NCBI RefSeq assembly: GCF_000247645.1
Contig: NZ_AHWA01000006.1
Location: forward strand, 310,001-374,000
Direction of reading: 5' to 3'
Origin: Salinibacterium sp. PAMC 21357
Lineage (GTDB): Bacteria; Actinomycetota; Actinomycetes; Actinomycetales; Microbacteriaceae
Length of the DNA: 64,000 nucleotides
The stretch's first letter is position 1, and every line of letters begins with the position of its first letter. Under the pieces are notes generated by a model, which was given only the letters and a program-made list of their open reading frames with translations, made no database searches and was not told the origin of the DNA. Below are positions 16,929 through 25,723 of the stretch, one piece after another. Position numbers and translations under genes: made by a program.

Positions 16929-17351
16929 CTACCGAGTTTCGTTGTCGTCACTGATACTCACGATCCAATTGACCGCGTACCGATCCGTGACCATCCCGAA
17001 AATACCGCCCCACACTGCGGGTTCGAGGGGCATATCGATTGTGCCGCCGTCGCAGAGTTTCTCCCAGTAGCTCTCAACGGCTGCCTTCTCGCTGAGGAAG
17101 CCACCGATGGAAATCGATATCGATCCACCGGGAGTGTGCTCCATGGTCTTGGGGGTGTCTGCCATCATGAGGGTGATGCCGGCCGGAGATTCAAGCTGCC
17201 CGTGCATGACCCACTCTTGTTCTTCGGGATCCTCGCTTGCCTGAAAATCGGCAAAGGTGTGGATTTCAGTGGTGCCGCCGAAGACCGACTGGTAATAGGC
17301 CAAGGCTTCGCGAGCGTTATCTCTGAAGCTCAGATAGGGATTGGACTTCAT
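16929..17351 (-). CDS. VOC family protein (PhnB-like)
   Basis: A 140-residue protein. ATG at 17351 is preferred because GGAAGG lies seven bases upstream. 'YLSFRDNAREALAYYQSVFGG' is the start of PhnB/glyoxalase-superfamily proteins. 'SISIGGFLSEKAAVESYWEKL' and 'WGGIFGMVTDRYAVNWIVSI' complete the double beta-alpha-beta fold. The usual metal site is weak. Function unknown. It is 44 bp downstream of a GyrI-like gene and probably cotranscribed. Confidence 0.85.
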   Translation of the reverse strand: MKSNPYLSFRDNAREALAYYQSVFGGTTEIHTFADFQASEDPEEQEWVMHGQLESPAGITLMMADTPKTMEHTPGGSISISIGGFLSEKAAVESYWEKLCDGGTIDMPLEPAVWGGIFGMVTDRYAVNWIVSISDDNETR

Positions 17352-17395
17352 TGTCATTCCTTCCATAGGGGAGCGGCGTACGGGAGGGGTGGCTG

Positions 17396-17881
17396 CTAGG
17401 CGCTTGCCAGCACAACCGGAAACTCGAGGCGGGTAAGTAATTTCTCTTCGGTCACTTCATCCGGACCATTGAGGTAAATTTCACGGGGTGCCCCGGCATA
17501 GGTGTGGCCATGCTGCGAGAACCAGTCGAACATCGTGTTGTAGGTGGCTTTGAGGCCGTCATAAGAGCCGACGTGGGTAATCGTCGCGACAACGCCACCC
17601 GGCAGTTCGTGCGAACGGAGCGTCGGATGCTCGCCAAACGCTTGTGCGACGGGAACACACACTTCGCACTTCCACGAGCGATTCGGGTGCATCTCTTCGC
17701 CATAGACCGCAATTATCGGACCAGCTGCTGCCATCTGGGACTCGGCCGTGTGCCTGATGAGGTCGCCGATCGCGGCAGTCATGTCAGTGGGCAGCGTTTC
17801 CATCGTGGTGTCGAACTCGAGGCCCGCAACCAGCTTTGAGGCCACGGTTTCAACAGTGATTTCCGGTGACATGCGAGACAC
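17396..17881 (-). CDS. GyrI-like / AraC effector-binding domain protein
   Basis: A 161-residue stand-alone effector-binding domain. GTG at 17881 has GGAG six bases upstream. 'TAAIGDLIRHTAESQMAAAGPIIAVYGEEM' and 'LPGGVVATITHVGSYDGLKATYNTMFDWFSQHGHTYAGAPREIYLNGP' are the SRPBCC/GyrI-like core found in SbmC and in AraC/MerR regulators; the C-terminal Glu segment binds cationic ligands in relatives. No DNA-binding domain is present. Its target is unknown. Confidence 0.8.
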   Translation of the reverse strand: MSRMSPEITVETVASKLVAGLEFDTTMETLPTDMTAAIGDLIRHTAESQMAAAGPIIAVYGEEMHPNRSWKCEVCVPVAQAFGEHPTLRSHELPGGVVATITHVGSYDGLKATYNTMFDWFSQHGHTYAGAPREIYLNGPDEVTEEKLLTRLEFPVVLASA

Positions 17882-17996
17882 TTTACGCTCCGCCAGCCCT
17901 CGGCGATACTCAAAGTTTTACGTCACCGCTGTTTTTGTGCGGTCGACCTCCTGTCAATACCCGGGGATCAAGGCCGTGACTATAGCCCCAGAATGA

Positions 17997-19559
17997 TTAG
18001 CGTTTGCGACCCCGGTGGCTTGGCGGAGCATCCATCGACAAGGTTTCTCCACGGAAGAACTTGGGATGTTTGATCGCCTGCCAGACCATGATGACGATGC
18101 CAACAATGATGACGGTGAGGCCGAGGACGAAGACCAAACCGACTCCGCCGACGCTGGAACCACTGCCGTAATTCGGATCCATGCTGTCGATCAGCGTGAT
18201 GAAGAACAACGCGGCCAGAATCATCCCGCCGACCAGCGGAAAGAGCAGCGTGAAGAACATGTTGCGAATGGAGTCGAACCACTGGTGCCGAAAATACCAG
18301 ACACACGCGAACGCGGTGATGCCGTAGTAGAAGGAAATCATCATGCCGAGTGCGGTGATGGTGTCCCACAGCACGTTCTCGCTGATGAACCGCATCACGG
18401 CGTAGAACGTTGATGCAACTATCGACGAGACGATTACTGCATAGCCGGGCGTGAGAAAGCGCGGGCTGACGGCAGCAAACTTCTTCGGCAGTGCCCCGTA
18501 GTGGCCCATGGCGAGCAACGTGCGTGCGGGAGAAACAAACGTCGATTGCAATGACGATGCTGAACTGGTGAGCACAGCCAGGGAGACCATGAAGGCCAGC
18601 GGGCCGAGGATAGGCGCGGCAAGGGCAAAGAACACGTTGTCTTGAATGTCGGGGTTGCCGAGCCCGAACTCTCCGGTGCCCGTTCCGGCGAACATCAGGA
18701 GCGAGATCGCGAGCAGTAGGTACAGGGTGACGATGAGAACGACCGTAAGCGTTGCTGCTCGCCCCGGCGTGCGGTCGGGATCCTTTGTCTCCTCATTCAT
18801 GGTGAGGGTGACGTCCCATCCCCAAAAGATGAAGATCGATAGCGAGAGGCCGGCGGCTACAGCACTGAACGATGTCACAGCGAACGGGTTGAACCATTCC
18901 CAGCTCAGTGCTGATGGATCGAAGCCGTTGCCGTTTGCCACGGCGACGATTGCTGTGCCGGCAAAGAATAAAAGAACGAGCAGCTGAAAGCTAACGAGAA
19001 AATACTGCAGTCGCTGCGTGGTTTGCATGTCGCGGTACGAAATGAGGGTCGCGCCGAGCATGAAGAGCAGGCAGACCACCACGTTGATGAACGGATTCGC
19101 CGCCAGCTCTGCGATCCCGGGATCATTCGAGAGTTGCGCGATGAGGAGAAAGAGAAAATCGACGGCTATTCCGGCGAGGTTCGATAGAACCAAGATGGTG
19201 GCAGCGATTAGTCCCCACCCTGCCATCCAACCGACCCAGGGGCCGAACGCACGGGTGGCCCATGTGAACGAGGTTCCGGAGTCCGGCATGCGATTGTTGA
19301 GCTCGCGATACCCGAAAGCGACGAGAAGCATCGGAATAAAGCCGATCAGGATGATCGCGGGTACTTGAAACCCGACCGCCGACACTGTCGGCCCGAGTGC
19401 TGCCGTCAAAGTGTAGGCGGGGGCGATGCACGAGATGCCGATAACGACGGCGCCGATCAGGCCCACTGTTCCCTGAGACAGACCCTTCGAACTGATGCCA
19501 CGGTCGTTTTCTGCACCATCGGAGGTGACAGGCGTGGCGCTCTTATCTACTGCACTCAT
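17997..19559 (-). CDS. APC family amino acid permease
   Basis: A 520-residue transporter with about 12-14 membrane helices. Helix 1 holds 'VVIGISCIAPAYTLTAALGP', a form of the APC substrate-site break. 'SGTSFTWATRAFGPWVGWMAGWGLI' is the typical helix 3 entry and 'TMNEETKDPDRTPGRAATL' the conserved loop after helix 6. It is likely a proton-coupled amino acid or amine importer. Its start overlaps the stop of the universal stress protein gene by four bases, so both are one unit. The substrate is not readable. Confidence 0.88.
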   Translation of the reverse strand: MSAVDKSATPVTSDGAENDRGISSKGLSQGTVGLIGAVVIGISCIAPAYTLTAALGPTVSAVGFQVPAIILIGFIPMLLVAFGYRELNNRMPDSGTSFTWATRAFGPWVGWMAGWGLIAATILVLSNLAGIAVDFLFLLIAQLSNDPGIAELAANPFINVVVCLLFMLGATLISYRDMQTTQRLQYFLVSFQLLVLLFFAGTAIVAVANGNGFDPSALSWEWFNPFAVTSFSAVAAGLSLSIFIFWGWDVTLTMNEETKDPDRTPGRAATLTVVLIVTLYLLLAISLLMFAGTGTGEFGLGNPDIQDNVFFALAAPILGPLAFMVSLAVLTSSASSLQSTFVSPARTLLAMGHYGALPKKFAAVSPRFLTPGYAVIVSSIVASTFYAVMRFISENVLWDTITALGMMISFYYGITAFACVWYFRHQWFDSIRNMFFTLLFPLVGGMILAALFFITLIDSMDPNYGSGSSVGGVGLVFVLGLTVIIVGIVIMVWQAIKHPKFFRGETLSMDAPPSHRGRKR

Positions 19560-20443
19560 CGCTGTGATTCTTTCGCTAGGGGAGTTCGGGGAACGACGAT
19601 CATGGGAATAGTAAGTTCGTGAAGCATTTTGGCCGCCGTGGAACCGAGAAAGAGGTGCCGTGGGCGAGCGAGGCGACTAGAGCCGACCATCGCAATTTCA
19701 CCAGGCTCCCAGCTCAGATGCTGCACAGCGTCTTCGATGCTGGTGCCGCGCGCTATAACGGCTTCGGCGGTGATGTGAGAAGGAAGCGCTGCGCGGGCGG
19801 TGGCCAGTACGTCGTCGGCGTGGGCGGCTCCAGCGATTCGGATAACACCCGTATCTACCGAAGGCGGGAGATCGACGGTGACCAACGACAACAACCGAAG
19901 GGTGGCGCCCGTTGCAGATACCAGAGCCAAGGCTTCGTTCATCAACGCTCCGGCGCCGGGACGAGTTCCCACGGCCGCAGTAATCCGTGTGATGCCTGCG
20001 GAGTTCTCGGTGTTTCGTGCACCTTCCGGCGCGAGCACGACCGGAATCTCTGCAGAGTGAAGAAGCGTTGTCGCGACGGTGCCTAGGCGGTGCCGACCGA
20101 GTCTGCCGCCGCCCGCCGTGCCAATCACGATGAAGGTTGCTTTCAGTTCGTTCGCTGCCGTCATCAGGCCTTCGGCGAATGATTCTCCGAAACGGATATG
20201 AGCGTTGTTGGCAATCGAAGGATCGATTGTGGCCGCGGCATCGCGCAGCCACTTCTCTGCGGTGTCGAGGAGGTAACGGTCATAGCCGGCGTCAGACGGA
20301 TCGGCTACATTCCTGCCGCTGCCCGGCAGGATGACGACGACATCCAATTGCGCTCCGGATGCGGAGGCGAGTCGGGCTCCGAGAGCAACAGCATCTAAGC
20401 CGGCGTTTGTCGCGGTGTAGCCAACAACGATGCGGCCACTCAT
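19556..20443 (-). CDS. Universal stress protein, tandem UspA domains
   Basis: A 295-residue protein with two UspA folds. The first (about 1-140) has 'VVGYTATNAGLDAVALGARLA' and the ATP-loop-like 'GTAGGGRLGRHRLGTVA'. The second (about 150-290) has 'VGSSRLARPRHLFLGSTAAKML' and ends 'IPMIVVPR'. The loops fit the G-2x-G-9x-G-S/T nucleotide pattern. It precedes and overlaps an APC permease; usp-permease pairs suggest control of transport. Its own ATG overlaps the stop of a 25-codon upstream ORF. Confidence 0.9.
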   Translation of the reverse strand: MSGRIVVGYTATNAGLDAVALGARLASASGAQLDVVVILPGSGRNVADPSDAGYDRYLLDTAEKWLRDAAATIDPSIANNAHIRFGESFAEGLMTAANELKATFIVIGTAGGGRLGRHRLGTVATTLLHSAEIPVVLAPEGARNTENSAGITRITAAVGTRPGAGALMNEALALVSATGATLRLLSLVTVDLPPSVDTGVIRIAGAAHADDVLATARAALPSHITAEAVIARGTSIEDAVQHLSWEPGEIAMVGSSRLARPRHLFLGSTAAKMLHELTIPMIVVPRTPLAKESQR

Positions 20444-20517
20444 GTGCTGACCTGCACGGCGAATAGTCTGGCAATGCTTGCGCTAATTGCCACAGCGTTT
20501 CGGCTGGTTCCTACCAT
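20440..20517 (-). CDS. Possible 25-aa leader ORF coupled to usp
   Basis: On the minus strand AGAGGAG stands five bases before an ATG that opens a 25-codon frame (MVGTSRNAVAISASIARLF, then six residues). Its TGA overlaps the usp ATG as ATGA. No start for usp farther upstream fits in frame. The peptide is Ala/Ser-rich with a short hydrophobic part and no family I know. It could be a leader peptide that delivers ribosomes to usp, or a small membrane-associated protein. The rest of the 20518-20664 interval shows no clear element beyond TATTGT as a possible -10. Confidence 0.45.
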   Translation of the reverse strand: MVGTSRNAVAISASIARLFAVQVST

Positions 20518-20664
20518 TTCGACTCCTCTGTCTACCCTGACAATACAGGCAGATTTTGCTCGCCAGCGCCAACGGCAGAGTCGCAATTTTGGTCACGCTC
20601 TAAATCTCAAGAATGAGCTGTTTCGCGGCACTCATTTGCGCGAGAAAATGGCGCGTCATCCCGG

Positions 20665-21453
20665 TTACTCGCTGGAGCTAAGTTCGAAAACTTCTGGGAA
20701 GGTTACTGCCGCCCAGCCGTAGCCCACGAAGATGGCGGCGTCGATGAGTGTGTGGGCAATGACGAGGGGGAGTACGCGGCGATAGCGCGTGTAAAGCCAG
20801 CCGAAGAGTAGGCCCATTGCCACATTGCCGATGAAGGCTCCGATGCCTTGGTACAGGTGGTAGGTGCCTCGGAGCAGTGAAGTGGAGATGATGATCTTCC
20901 AGCGGCCCCAACCCAGGTCTGCGAGCCGGGCATAGAGGTAACCGATCACGATGAGCTCTTCAGTGAGGCCGGCGCGCAGTGCGGAAAGCAACAGCACGGG
21001 CACTGTCCACCAATATTGGTCGAGCGCGGCGGGCACTACATTGACGGTCACTCCCAGCGCGCGGCCGCCGAGATAGACAGCGATCCCGGGGATTCCGATA
21101 GCCAGCGCGAGAGCGATGCCGCTCAGGCTGTCGTGCAGGGGACGAGTGAAGTCGACTCCGAGCCGGGACAGTCGGGGTTTAGTCGTGCTCCAGAGGAGAA
21201 ACGCTACGAGTGCCACTGGGGCAAGGTCGAAAGTGATCCCCAGTACCTGATAAATCAGATCGAACGTCGGGCGGGCACTGAGCGATGAGTTCAGCGTTGC
21301 TGTCTGCTGCGACAGTGATTCGACGCGCGTGAGTCTGTTCGTAATTGACACGATCGAATAAATCGCGGATGCGCCAAGCGACAGAGCGAGGACGATCGAG
21401 ACTTCCGTCCACAGTCGCGCCCGCGACTGAGGAAGTGGTGGCGCAGAGCTCAC
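20665..21453 (-). CDS. CPBP family intramembrane metalloprotease-like protein
   Basis: A 262-residue membrane protein with about seven or eight helices. 'RAGLTEELIVIGYLYARL' is motif 1 (EE pair), 'LLRGTYHLYQG' holds the second motif His, and 'VIAHTLIDA' the third (HxxxD). This is the CPBP/Abi family related to Rce1 proteases. Its ATG overlaps the stop of a DCC-family gene (ATGA). The substrate is unknown; the arginine usual after the EE pair is absent, as in many actinobacterial members. Confidence 0.85.
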   Translation of the reverse strand: MSSAPPLPQSRARLWTEVSIVLALSLGASAIYSIVSITNRLTRVESLSQQTATLNSSLSARPTFDLIYQVLGITFDLAPVALVAFLLWSTTKPRLSRLGVDFTRPLHDSLSGIALALAIGIPGIAVYLGGRALGVTVNVVPAALDQYWWTVPVLLLSALRAGLTEELIVIGYLYARLADLGWGRWKIIISTSLLRGTYHLYQGIGAFIGNVAMGLLFGWLYTRYRRVLPLVIAHTLIDAAIFVGYGWAAVTFPEVFELSSSE

Positions 21454-21854
21454 TCGGGTCTGCGAACGGCGCAGGCGGGAGTTCCCCCTGGCAGACGGTG
21501 ACGGTAGCGGGAGACGAAGCGGTACCCGCGTGAGGCGATCGAGCTGAACGGCTCAGTGGCGATGAGGTGGCCGAGGAAGCGCCAACCGAATGTTGGTTGG
21601 CTTCTGAGCAGCAGCGAAAATGCCATGTGTCCAGCGAATTGTCGAGTGGGAGTCACGAACCACGCGGCCTTGTCAACGTCTTCTTGTGTGAGGGCATAGT
21701 CATCGAGATCGATCCACTGCCACGGAGTGCTCGGGGGAAAGCTCGGAAGTGCTGATTGCAAACGATTGACCCAGAGCGTGCAGAAAGCGCAGTCTCCGTC
21801 GAAGATCAAGAGGGTCTTGGGCGGGTGCGAAGTCGGGTTTGGAGCGACATGCAC
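21450..21854 (-). CDS. DCC (DUF393) thiol-disulfide family protein
   Basis: A 134-residue protein. The DCC motif is in 'TLLIFDGDCAFCTLWVNRL' (DGDCxFC), near residue 17. 'WQWIDLDDYALTQEDVDKAAWFVTP' and 'GWRFLGHLIATEPF' are typical of the family, thought to be thioredoxin-fold oxidoreductases. The start is uncertain: I take GTG at 21854 just ahead of the fold, as the longer reading runs far upstream without similarity. Coupled to the CPBP gene. Confidence 0.8.
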   Translation of the reverse strand: MHVAPNPTSHPPKTLLIFDGDCAFCTLWVNRLQSALPSFPPSTPWQWIDLDDYALTQEDVDKAAWFVTPTRQFAGHMAFSLLLRSQPTFGWRFLGHLIATEPFSSIASRGYRFVSRYRHRLPGGTPACAVRRPE

Positions 21855-21970
21855 CGATGTTAACTCATGATGCTGTGCGCAGGTCGTGGCGCTCGGGCGC
21901 AGTATTTCTGTGAAACTCCTGCATCTTGCGCGAAATAACTGCAAACTCCGCACATATTCTTCACGAGCGT

Positions 21971-22000
21971 TACCAGTGTGTAACGTTTGGCCGTAGGGTT
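21971..22000 (+). promoter_or_regulatory. Candidate promoter and palindrome of the peptide ABC operon
   Basis: TTACCA (21971-21976) and TAGGGT (21995-22000) are 18 bases apart. GTTAC-CAGTGT-GTAAC overlaps the -35 and could be a repressor site. The transcript would have a leader of about 90 bases before TTG at 22099. Confidence 0.45.
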
Positions 22001-22098
22001 TTGCGTGGGGCATCCCCCCGTTTAGGGTGTGAACTATCAAGCGCGGTGCGGCGCCATAAATTCCGTGCCGTTTGCAAAATTCTGCACAGGAGGAAACT

Positions 22099-23706
22099 TT
22101 GAAAAGATCACGCATAGGCTTCAGCGCCGTCGCGCTGTTGTCAGCCTCAGCACTCGTTCTTGCGGGTTGCGCGGCGAGCGATGAGCCCGCCGAGGGCGAC
22201 AACGCTGCGATTATCACGACAAACGGTAGTGAGCCACAGCAATCGCTCATTCCGACAAACACCACCGAAACTGGTGGCGGCAAGGTCATCACGTCGATCT
22301 TCGCTGGGCTCGTTTCGTACACTGCCGACGGAGATGTCGAGAACGAAGTAGCCAAGTCGATCGAATCAGAAGATGGCCAGAACTGGACCGTCACACTGAA
22401 CGAGGGCTGGACCTTCACCAACGGTGAGGCTGTCACCTCAGACTCCTTCGTCAAGGCTTGGTCGTACGGCGCACTGCTCGACAACGCGCAGAGCTCGTCC
22501 TACTTCTTCGATAACATCGAGGGCTTTAGCTACGACGAGAACTCAGAACTGACGGGACTTGACGTTGTCAGCGACACCGAGTTCACCGTTGCGTTGATCA
22601 ACCCTGAGGCTGACTTCCCGCTGCGTCTCGGCTACTCGGCATTCATGCCGTTGCCTGAGTCCGCTTGGGAAGACCTCGACGCCTTCGGTGAGAACCCCGT
22701 AGGTAACGGTCCGTACATGATCGCCGAAGATGGATGGCAGCACGACGTCCAGATCGACCTCGTTGTGAACCCTGACTACGACGGTGTTCGCAAGGCTGTC
22801 AACGGCGGCGTGTCGATCATCTTCTACACGAGCCAAGACGCGGCCTATGCTGACGCTCTCGGTGGCAACCTCGACATTCTCGATGCTGTTCCTGACTCCG
22901 CATTTGCTACCTACGAGTCGGACTTCCCGGGTCGTTCGGTAAACCAGCCTGCTGCGATCTTCCAGGCATTCAACATGCCTTACTACCTCGAGCACTGGTC
23001 GGGCGATGAGGGCAAGTTGCGTCGTGCAGCTATCTCCATGTCGATCGACCGCGCTGAGATCACGGATGTCATCTTCCAGGGCACTCGTACCCCCGCTACC
23101 GACTTCACTTCGCCGGTAATCGCTGGTCACTCTGACGCCCTTGCTGGTTCTGAAGTTCTTGACTTCAACCCGGATGAGGCTAAGAAGCTGTGGGCAGAAG
23201 CTGACGCCATTGCGCCTTACGGTGACAGTGTCTTCGACCTCGCTTACAACGCTGATGGTGGACACCAGGCATGGGTTGACGCTGTTGCAAACAGCATCAG
23301 CAACACGCTCGGTATCCAGGCTGTAGGCAAGGCATACCCCACCTTCAAGGACGCGCTGAACGACCGTGACGCTAACTTGCTCACCGGTGGTACTCGTGCT
23401 GGATGGCAAGCGGACTACCCGTCGCTGTACAACTTCCTCGGCCCGCTCTACGTTGATGGTGCTGGCTCGAACAAGGAAGGCTACTCGAGCCCCGAGTTCG
23501 AGAAGGTCCTCGCAGAGGGCGCAAGCGCGTCGTCGGTAGAAGAAGCAACGGCGAAGTACCAGGAAGCTCAGGAAATCCTCCTGGTCGACCTTCCTTCGAT
23601 CCCGCTGTGGTACTCGAACGTCACTGGCGTCTACTCTGACACCGTTGACAATGTTGTATTCGGTTGGGACTCTGTCCCGCTGTACAACGAGGTAACCAAG
23701 GGCTAA
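22099..23706 (+). CDS. dppA: Peptide ABC transporter substrate-binding lipoprotein
   Basis: A 535-residue type II signal-peptide protein. TTG at 22099 is chosen because AGGAGG stands five bases upstream. MKRSRIGFSAVALLSASAL leads to the lipobox LAGC, making Cys at about residue 24 the lipidated one. The mature part is a SBP_bac_5 (DppA/OppA) domain: 'GGKVITSIFAGLVSYTADGD', 'WTVTLNEGWTFTNGEAVTSDSFV', 'NPVGNGPYMIAEDGW', 'RRAAISMSIDRAEI'. First gene of the ABC operon to 27471; an intercistronic hairpin follows. Specificity di- or oligopeptide is inferred. Confidence 0.9.
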   Translation: MKRSRIGFSAVALLSASALVLAGCAASDEPAEGDNAAIITTNGSEPQQSLIPTNTTETGGGKVITSIFAGLVSYTADGDVENEVAKSIESEDGQNWTVTLNEGWTFTNGEAVTSDSFVKAWSYGALLDNAQSSSYFFDNIEGFSYDENSELTGLDVVSDTEFTVALINPEADFPLRLGYSAFMPLPESAWEDLDAFGENPVGNGPYMIAEDGWQHDVQIDLVVNPDYDGVRKAVNGGVSIIFYTSQDAAYADALGGNLDILDAVPDSAFATYESDFPGRSVNQPAAIFQAFNMPYYLEHWSGDEGKLRRAAISMSIDRAEITDVIFQGTRTPATDFTSPVIAGHSDALAGSEVLDFNPDEAKKLWAEADAIAPYGDSVFDLAYNADGGHQAWVDAVANSISNTLGIQAVGKAYPTFKDALNDRDANLLTGGTRAGWQADYPSLYNFLGPLYVDGAGSNKEGYSSPEFEKVLAEGASASSVEEATAKYQEAQEILLVDLPSIPLWYSNVTGVYSDTVDNVVFGWDSVPLYNEVTKG

Positions 23707-23741
23707 TAAGCTCTTAGTTTTACCCAGTTTCCACTCTCAAT

Positions 23742-23781
23742 GTGTAGTGCCCGGGACTTTCCCTAGTCCCGGGCATTACAC
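23742..23781 (+). terminator. Intercistronic hairpin after the binding-protein gene
   Basis: GTGTAGTGCCCGGGACT pairs with AGTCCCGGGCATTACAC (one wobble) around TTCCCT, with no T-run after it. It sits between the binding-protein gene and the first permease gene. Such hairpins stabilise the upstream message or partly stop transcription, giving more binding protein than membrane subunits. Confidence 0.75.
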
Positions 23782-23844
23782 TGAGTACCCTCATTCAGCG
23801 ATTGTGAATCCTATGTTTATCCGTTCCATCGAGGGAACTATCTG

Positions 23845-24774
23845 ATGCTTTGGTACGCAGGCAAGCGTTTCCTCCAGATGATTCCGGTGTTTTTCGGCGC
23901 GACCTTCTTGATCTACTTCATGGTGTTCGCCGTTCCCGGCGACCCCATCGCCGCGCTGTACGGGGACCACCCGCCAGCTCCCGGCGTTATCGAAACCATC
24001 CGGGCCGAGTACAACCTCGACAAGCCATTCATCATTCAGTACCTCCTCTACATCGGTGGACTGTTCCAAGGTGACCTCGGAACAACGTTCTCCGGCCGGT
24101 CGGTCACCGATGTCATGGCTCAGGCCTTCCCCATCACTGCACGCCTCGCGATGCTCGCCCTCGCCATTGAAGCCTTCTTCGGCATCATCGTCGGCCTCGT
24201 TGCTGGCCTTCGCAAGGGAAAACTGTTCGACGCTTCAGCGCTCGTCATCAGCTTGCTGCTGATCTCGGTGCCGACGTTCGTCGTTGGTTTCGTATTGCAA
24301 TTCATCTTTGGAATCCAACTTGGTTGGGCGCGAACAACGGTGAGCGGTGCCGCTCCTTGGGGCGAACTGATTCTGCCGGCCATCGTGTTGGCCTCCGTCT
24401 CCTTTGCGTACATCGTGCGACTTACTCGCGCGAGCGTCGCCGACAACCTCGGTGCTGACTTCGTTCGCACTGCTACCGCAAAGGGACTATCTCGACGTCG
24501 AGTAGTCACCGTGCACGTGCTGCGTAACTCGCTCGTTCCGGTTGTCACCTATCTGGGAGTCGACATCGGCTCGCTCATGGTCGGTGCGATCGTCACAGAG
24601 GGAATCTTCAACATCAACGGTGTCGGTGGAACTGTTTACCGAGCGATCACGTTGGGAGAGGGCCCCACGGTCGTCTCGTTTGTCGCGGTGATGGTCATCA
24701 TCTTCGTGCTTGCCAACCTGCTCGTAGACCTGCTCTACGCCGCGCTCGACCCAAGGATCCGTTATGCCAACTAA
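23845..24774 (+). CDS. dppB: Peptide ABC transporter permease, DppB type
   Basis: A 309-residue membrane subunit with six helices. It begins 'LWYAGKRFLQMIPVFFGATFLIYFM', the usual DppB/OppB N-terminus. The EAA loop is 'VADNLGADFVRTATAKGLSRRRVVTVHVLRNSL' near residues 195-227 (quoted in parts: DFVRTATAKGL, HVLRNSLVP). It forms the channel with the DppC protein and overlaps its gene by 11 bases. Confidence 0.93.
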   Translation: MLWYAGKRFLQMIPVFFGATFLIYFMVFAVPGDPIAALYGDHPPAPGVIETIRAEYNLDKPFIIQYLLYIGGLFQGDLGTTFSGRSVTDVMAQAFPITARLAMLALAIEAFFGIIVGLVAGLRKGKLFDASALVISLLLISVPTFVVGFVLQFIFGIQLGWARTTVSGAAPWGELILPAIVLASVSFAYIVRLTRASVADNLGADFVRTATAKGLSRRRVVTVHVLRNSLVPVVTYLGVDIGSLMVGAIVTEGIFNINGVGGTVYRAITLGEGPTVVSFVAVMVIIFVLANLLVDLLYAALDPRIRYAN

Positions 24775-25723
24775 TAACACTGGCCATCACCGGCCCGGTC
24801 AAAAACACTTCATTGCCTCGCTCGCGGAGACTCCGGTCGCCGAAATCGATCAGGTCGACGAAACGGGAAAGGCCCGCAGCACTTGGACAGACGCTTGGGA
24901 GTCCATGCGGCGTCGTCCGATGTTCTGGATTTCCTCAGTGCTCATTCTCCTTATCGTGGTTGTTGCAGCGTTCCCGAGTCTCTTCGTGACGTACAGCCCC
25001 ACTGAGTGCTACTTGAAGTTCAGCAATGGCGATCCGCAAGCCGGGCACCCGCTCGGTTTCACCCGTCAAGGTTGTGACGTCTACTCCCGGATCATTTTCG
25101 GAACCCAGGCATCAGTGACCATCGGACTCCTCACCACAATCATGGTGACGTTGTTTGGTGGAATCATTGGAGCCCTTGCCGGTTTCTACGGTGGAATCCT
25201 TGACTCGTTCGTTTCGCGTATCGGTGATATTTTCTTCGCCATCCCCACCGTTCTCGGTGCGATCGTAGTTATCTCCGTTATCCCCGTCCGCGATGCTATG
25301 AGTGTCTCGTTCGTTCTCGCGCTCTTCGCGTGGCCCCAAATCGCGCGCATCATGCGTGGTTCGGTTCTTTCGGCTCGAAACTCTGATTATGTGACGGCAT
25401 CCGCTGCACTTGGTGTCTCGCGTTTCAAGACGCTCATTCGCCACGTGATCCCCAACGCCATCGCGCCGGTCATCGTTATTGCAACGGTGTCGCTCGGTAT
25501 CTTCATCGTGGCGGAAGCGACTCTGGGGTTCCTTGGTATCGGTCTCCCCGGCACGGTTATGTCCTGGGGTAACGACATCAACCAGGCACGTGTCACGGTT
25601 CGTACCCACCCGCAGACACTGCTGCTGCCTTCAGCTGCGCTGTCTGTCACGGTGCTGGCCTTCTTGATGTTCGGCGACGTAGTTCGCGATGCCCTTGACC
25701 CGGAAGCGAGAGCACGCCGATGA
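24764..25723 (+). CDS. dppC: Peptide ABC transporter permease, DppC type
   Basis: A 319-residue partner permease. A cytosolic N-tail of about 55 residues precedes 'MFWISSVLILLIVVVAAFPSL'. 'HPLGFTRQGCDVYSRIIFG' is the DppC-type periplasmic motif and 'DYVTASAALGVSRFKTLIRH' the EAA loop. Its stop overlaps the start of the fused ATPase gene (ATGA). Same operon as dppA and dppB. Confidence 0.93.
   Translation: MPTNNTGHHRPGQKHFIASLAETPVAEIDQVDETGKARSTWTDAWESMRRRPMFWISSVLILLIVVVAAFPSLFVTYSPTECYLKFSNGDPQAGHPLGFTRQGCDVYSRIIFGTQASVTIGLLTTIMVTLFGGIIGALAGFYGGILDSFVSRIGDIFFAIPTVLGAIVVISVIPVRDAMSVSFVLALFAWPQIARIMRGSVLSARNSDYVTASAALGVSRFKTLIRHVIPNAIAPVIVIATVSLGIFIVAEATLGFLGIGLPGTVMSWGNDINQARVTVRTHPQTLLLPSAALSVTVLAFLMFGDVVRDALDPEARARR

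Noticed and set aside
22072-22098. Upstream ATG-type start for the peptide-binding protein
   Set aside because: It would put nine unlikely residues ahead of the signal peptide and cover the AGGAGG ribosome site of the TTG at 22099.
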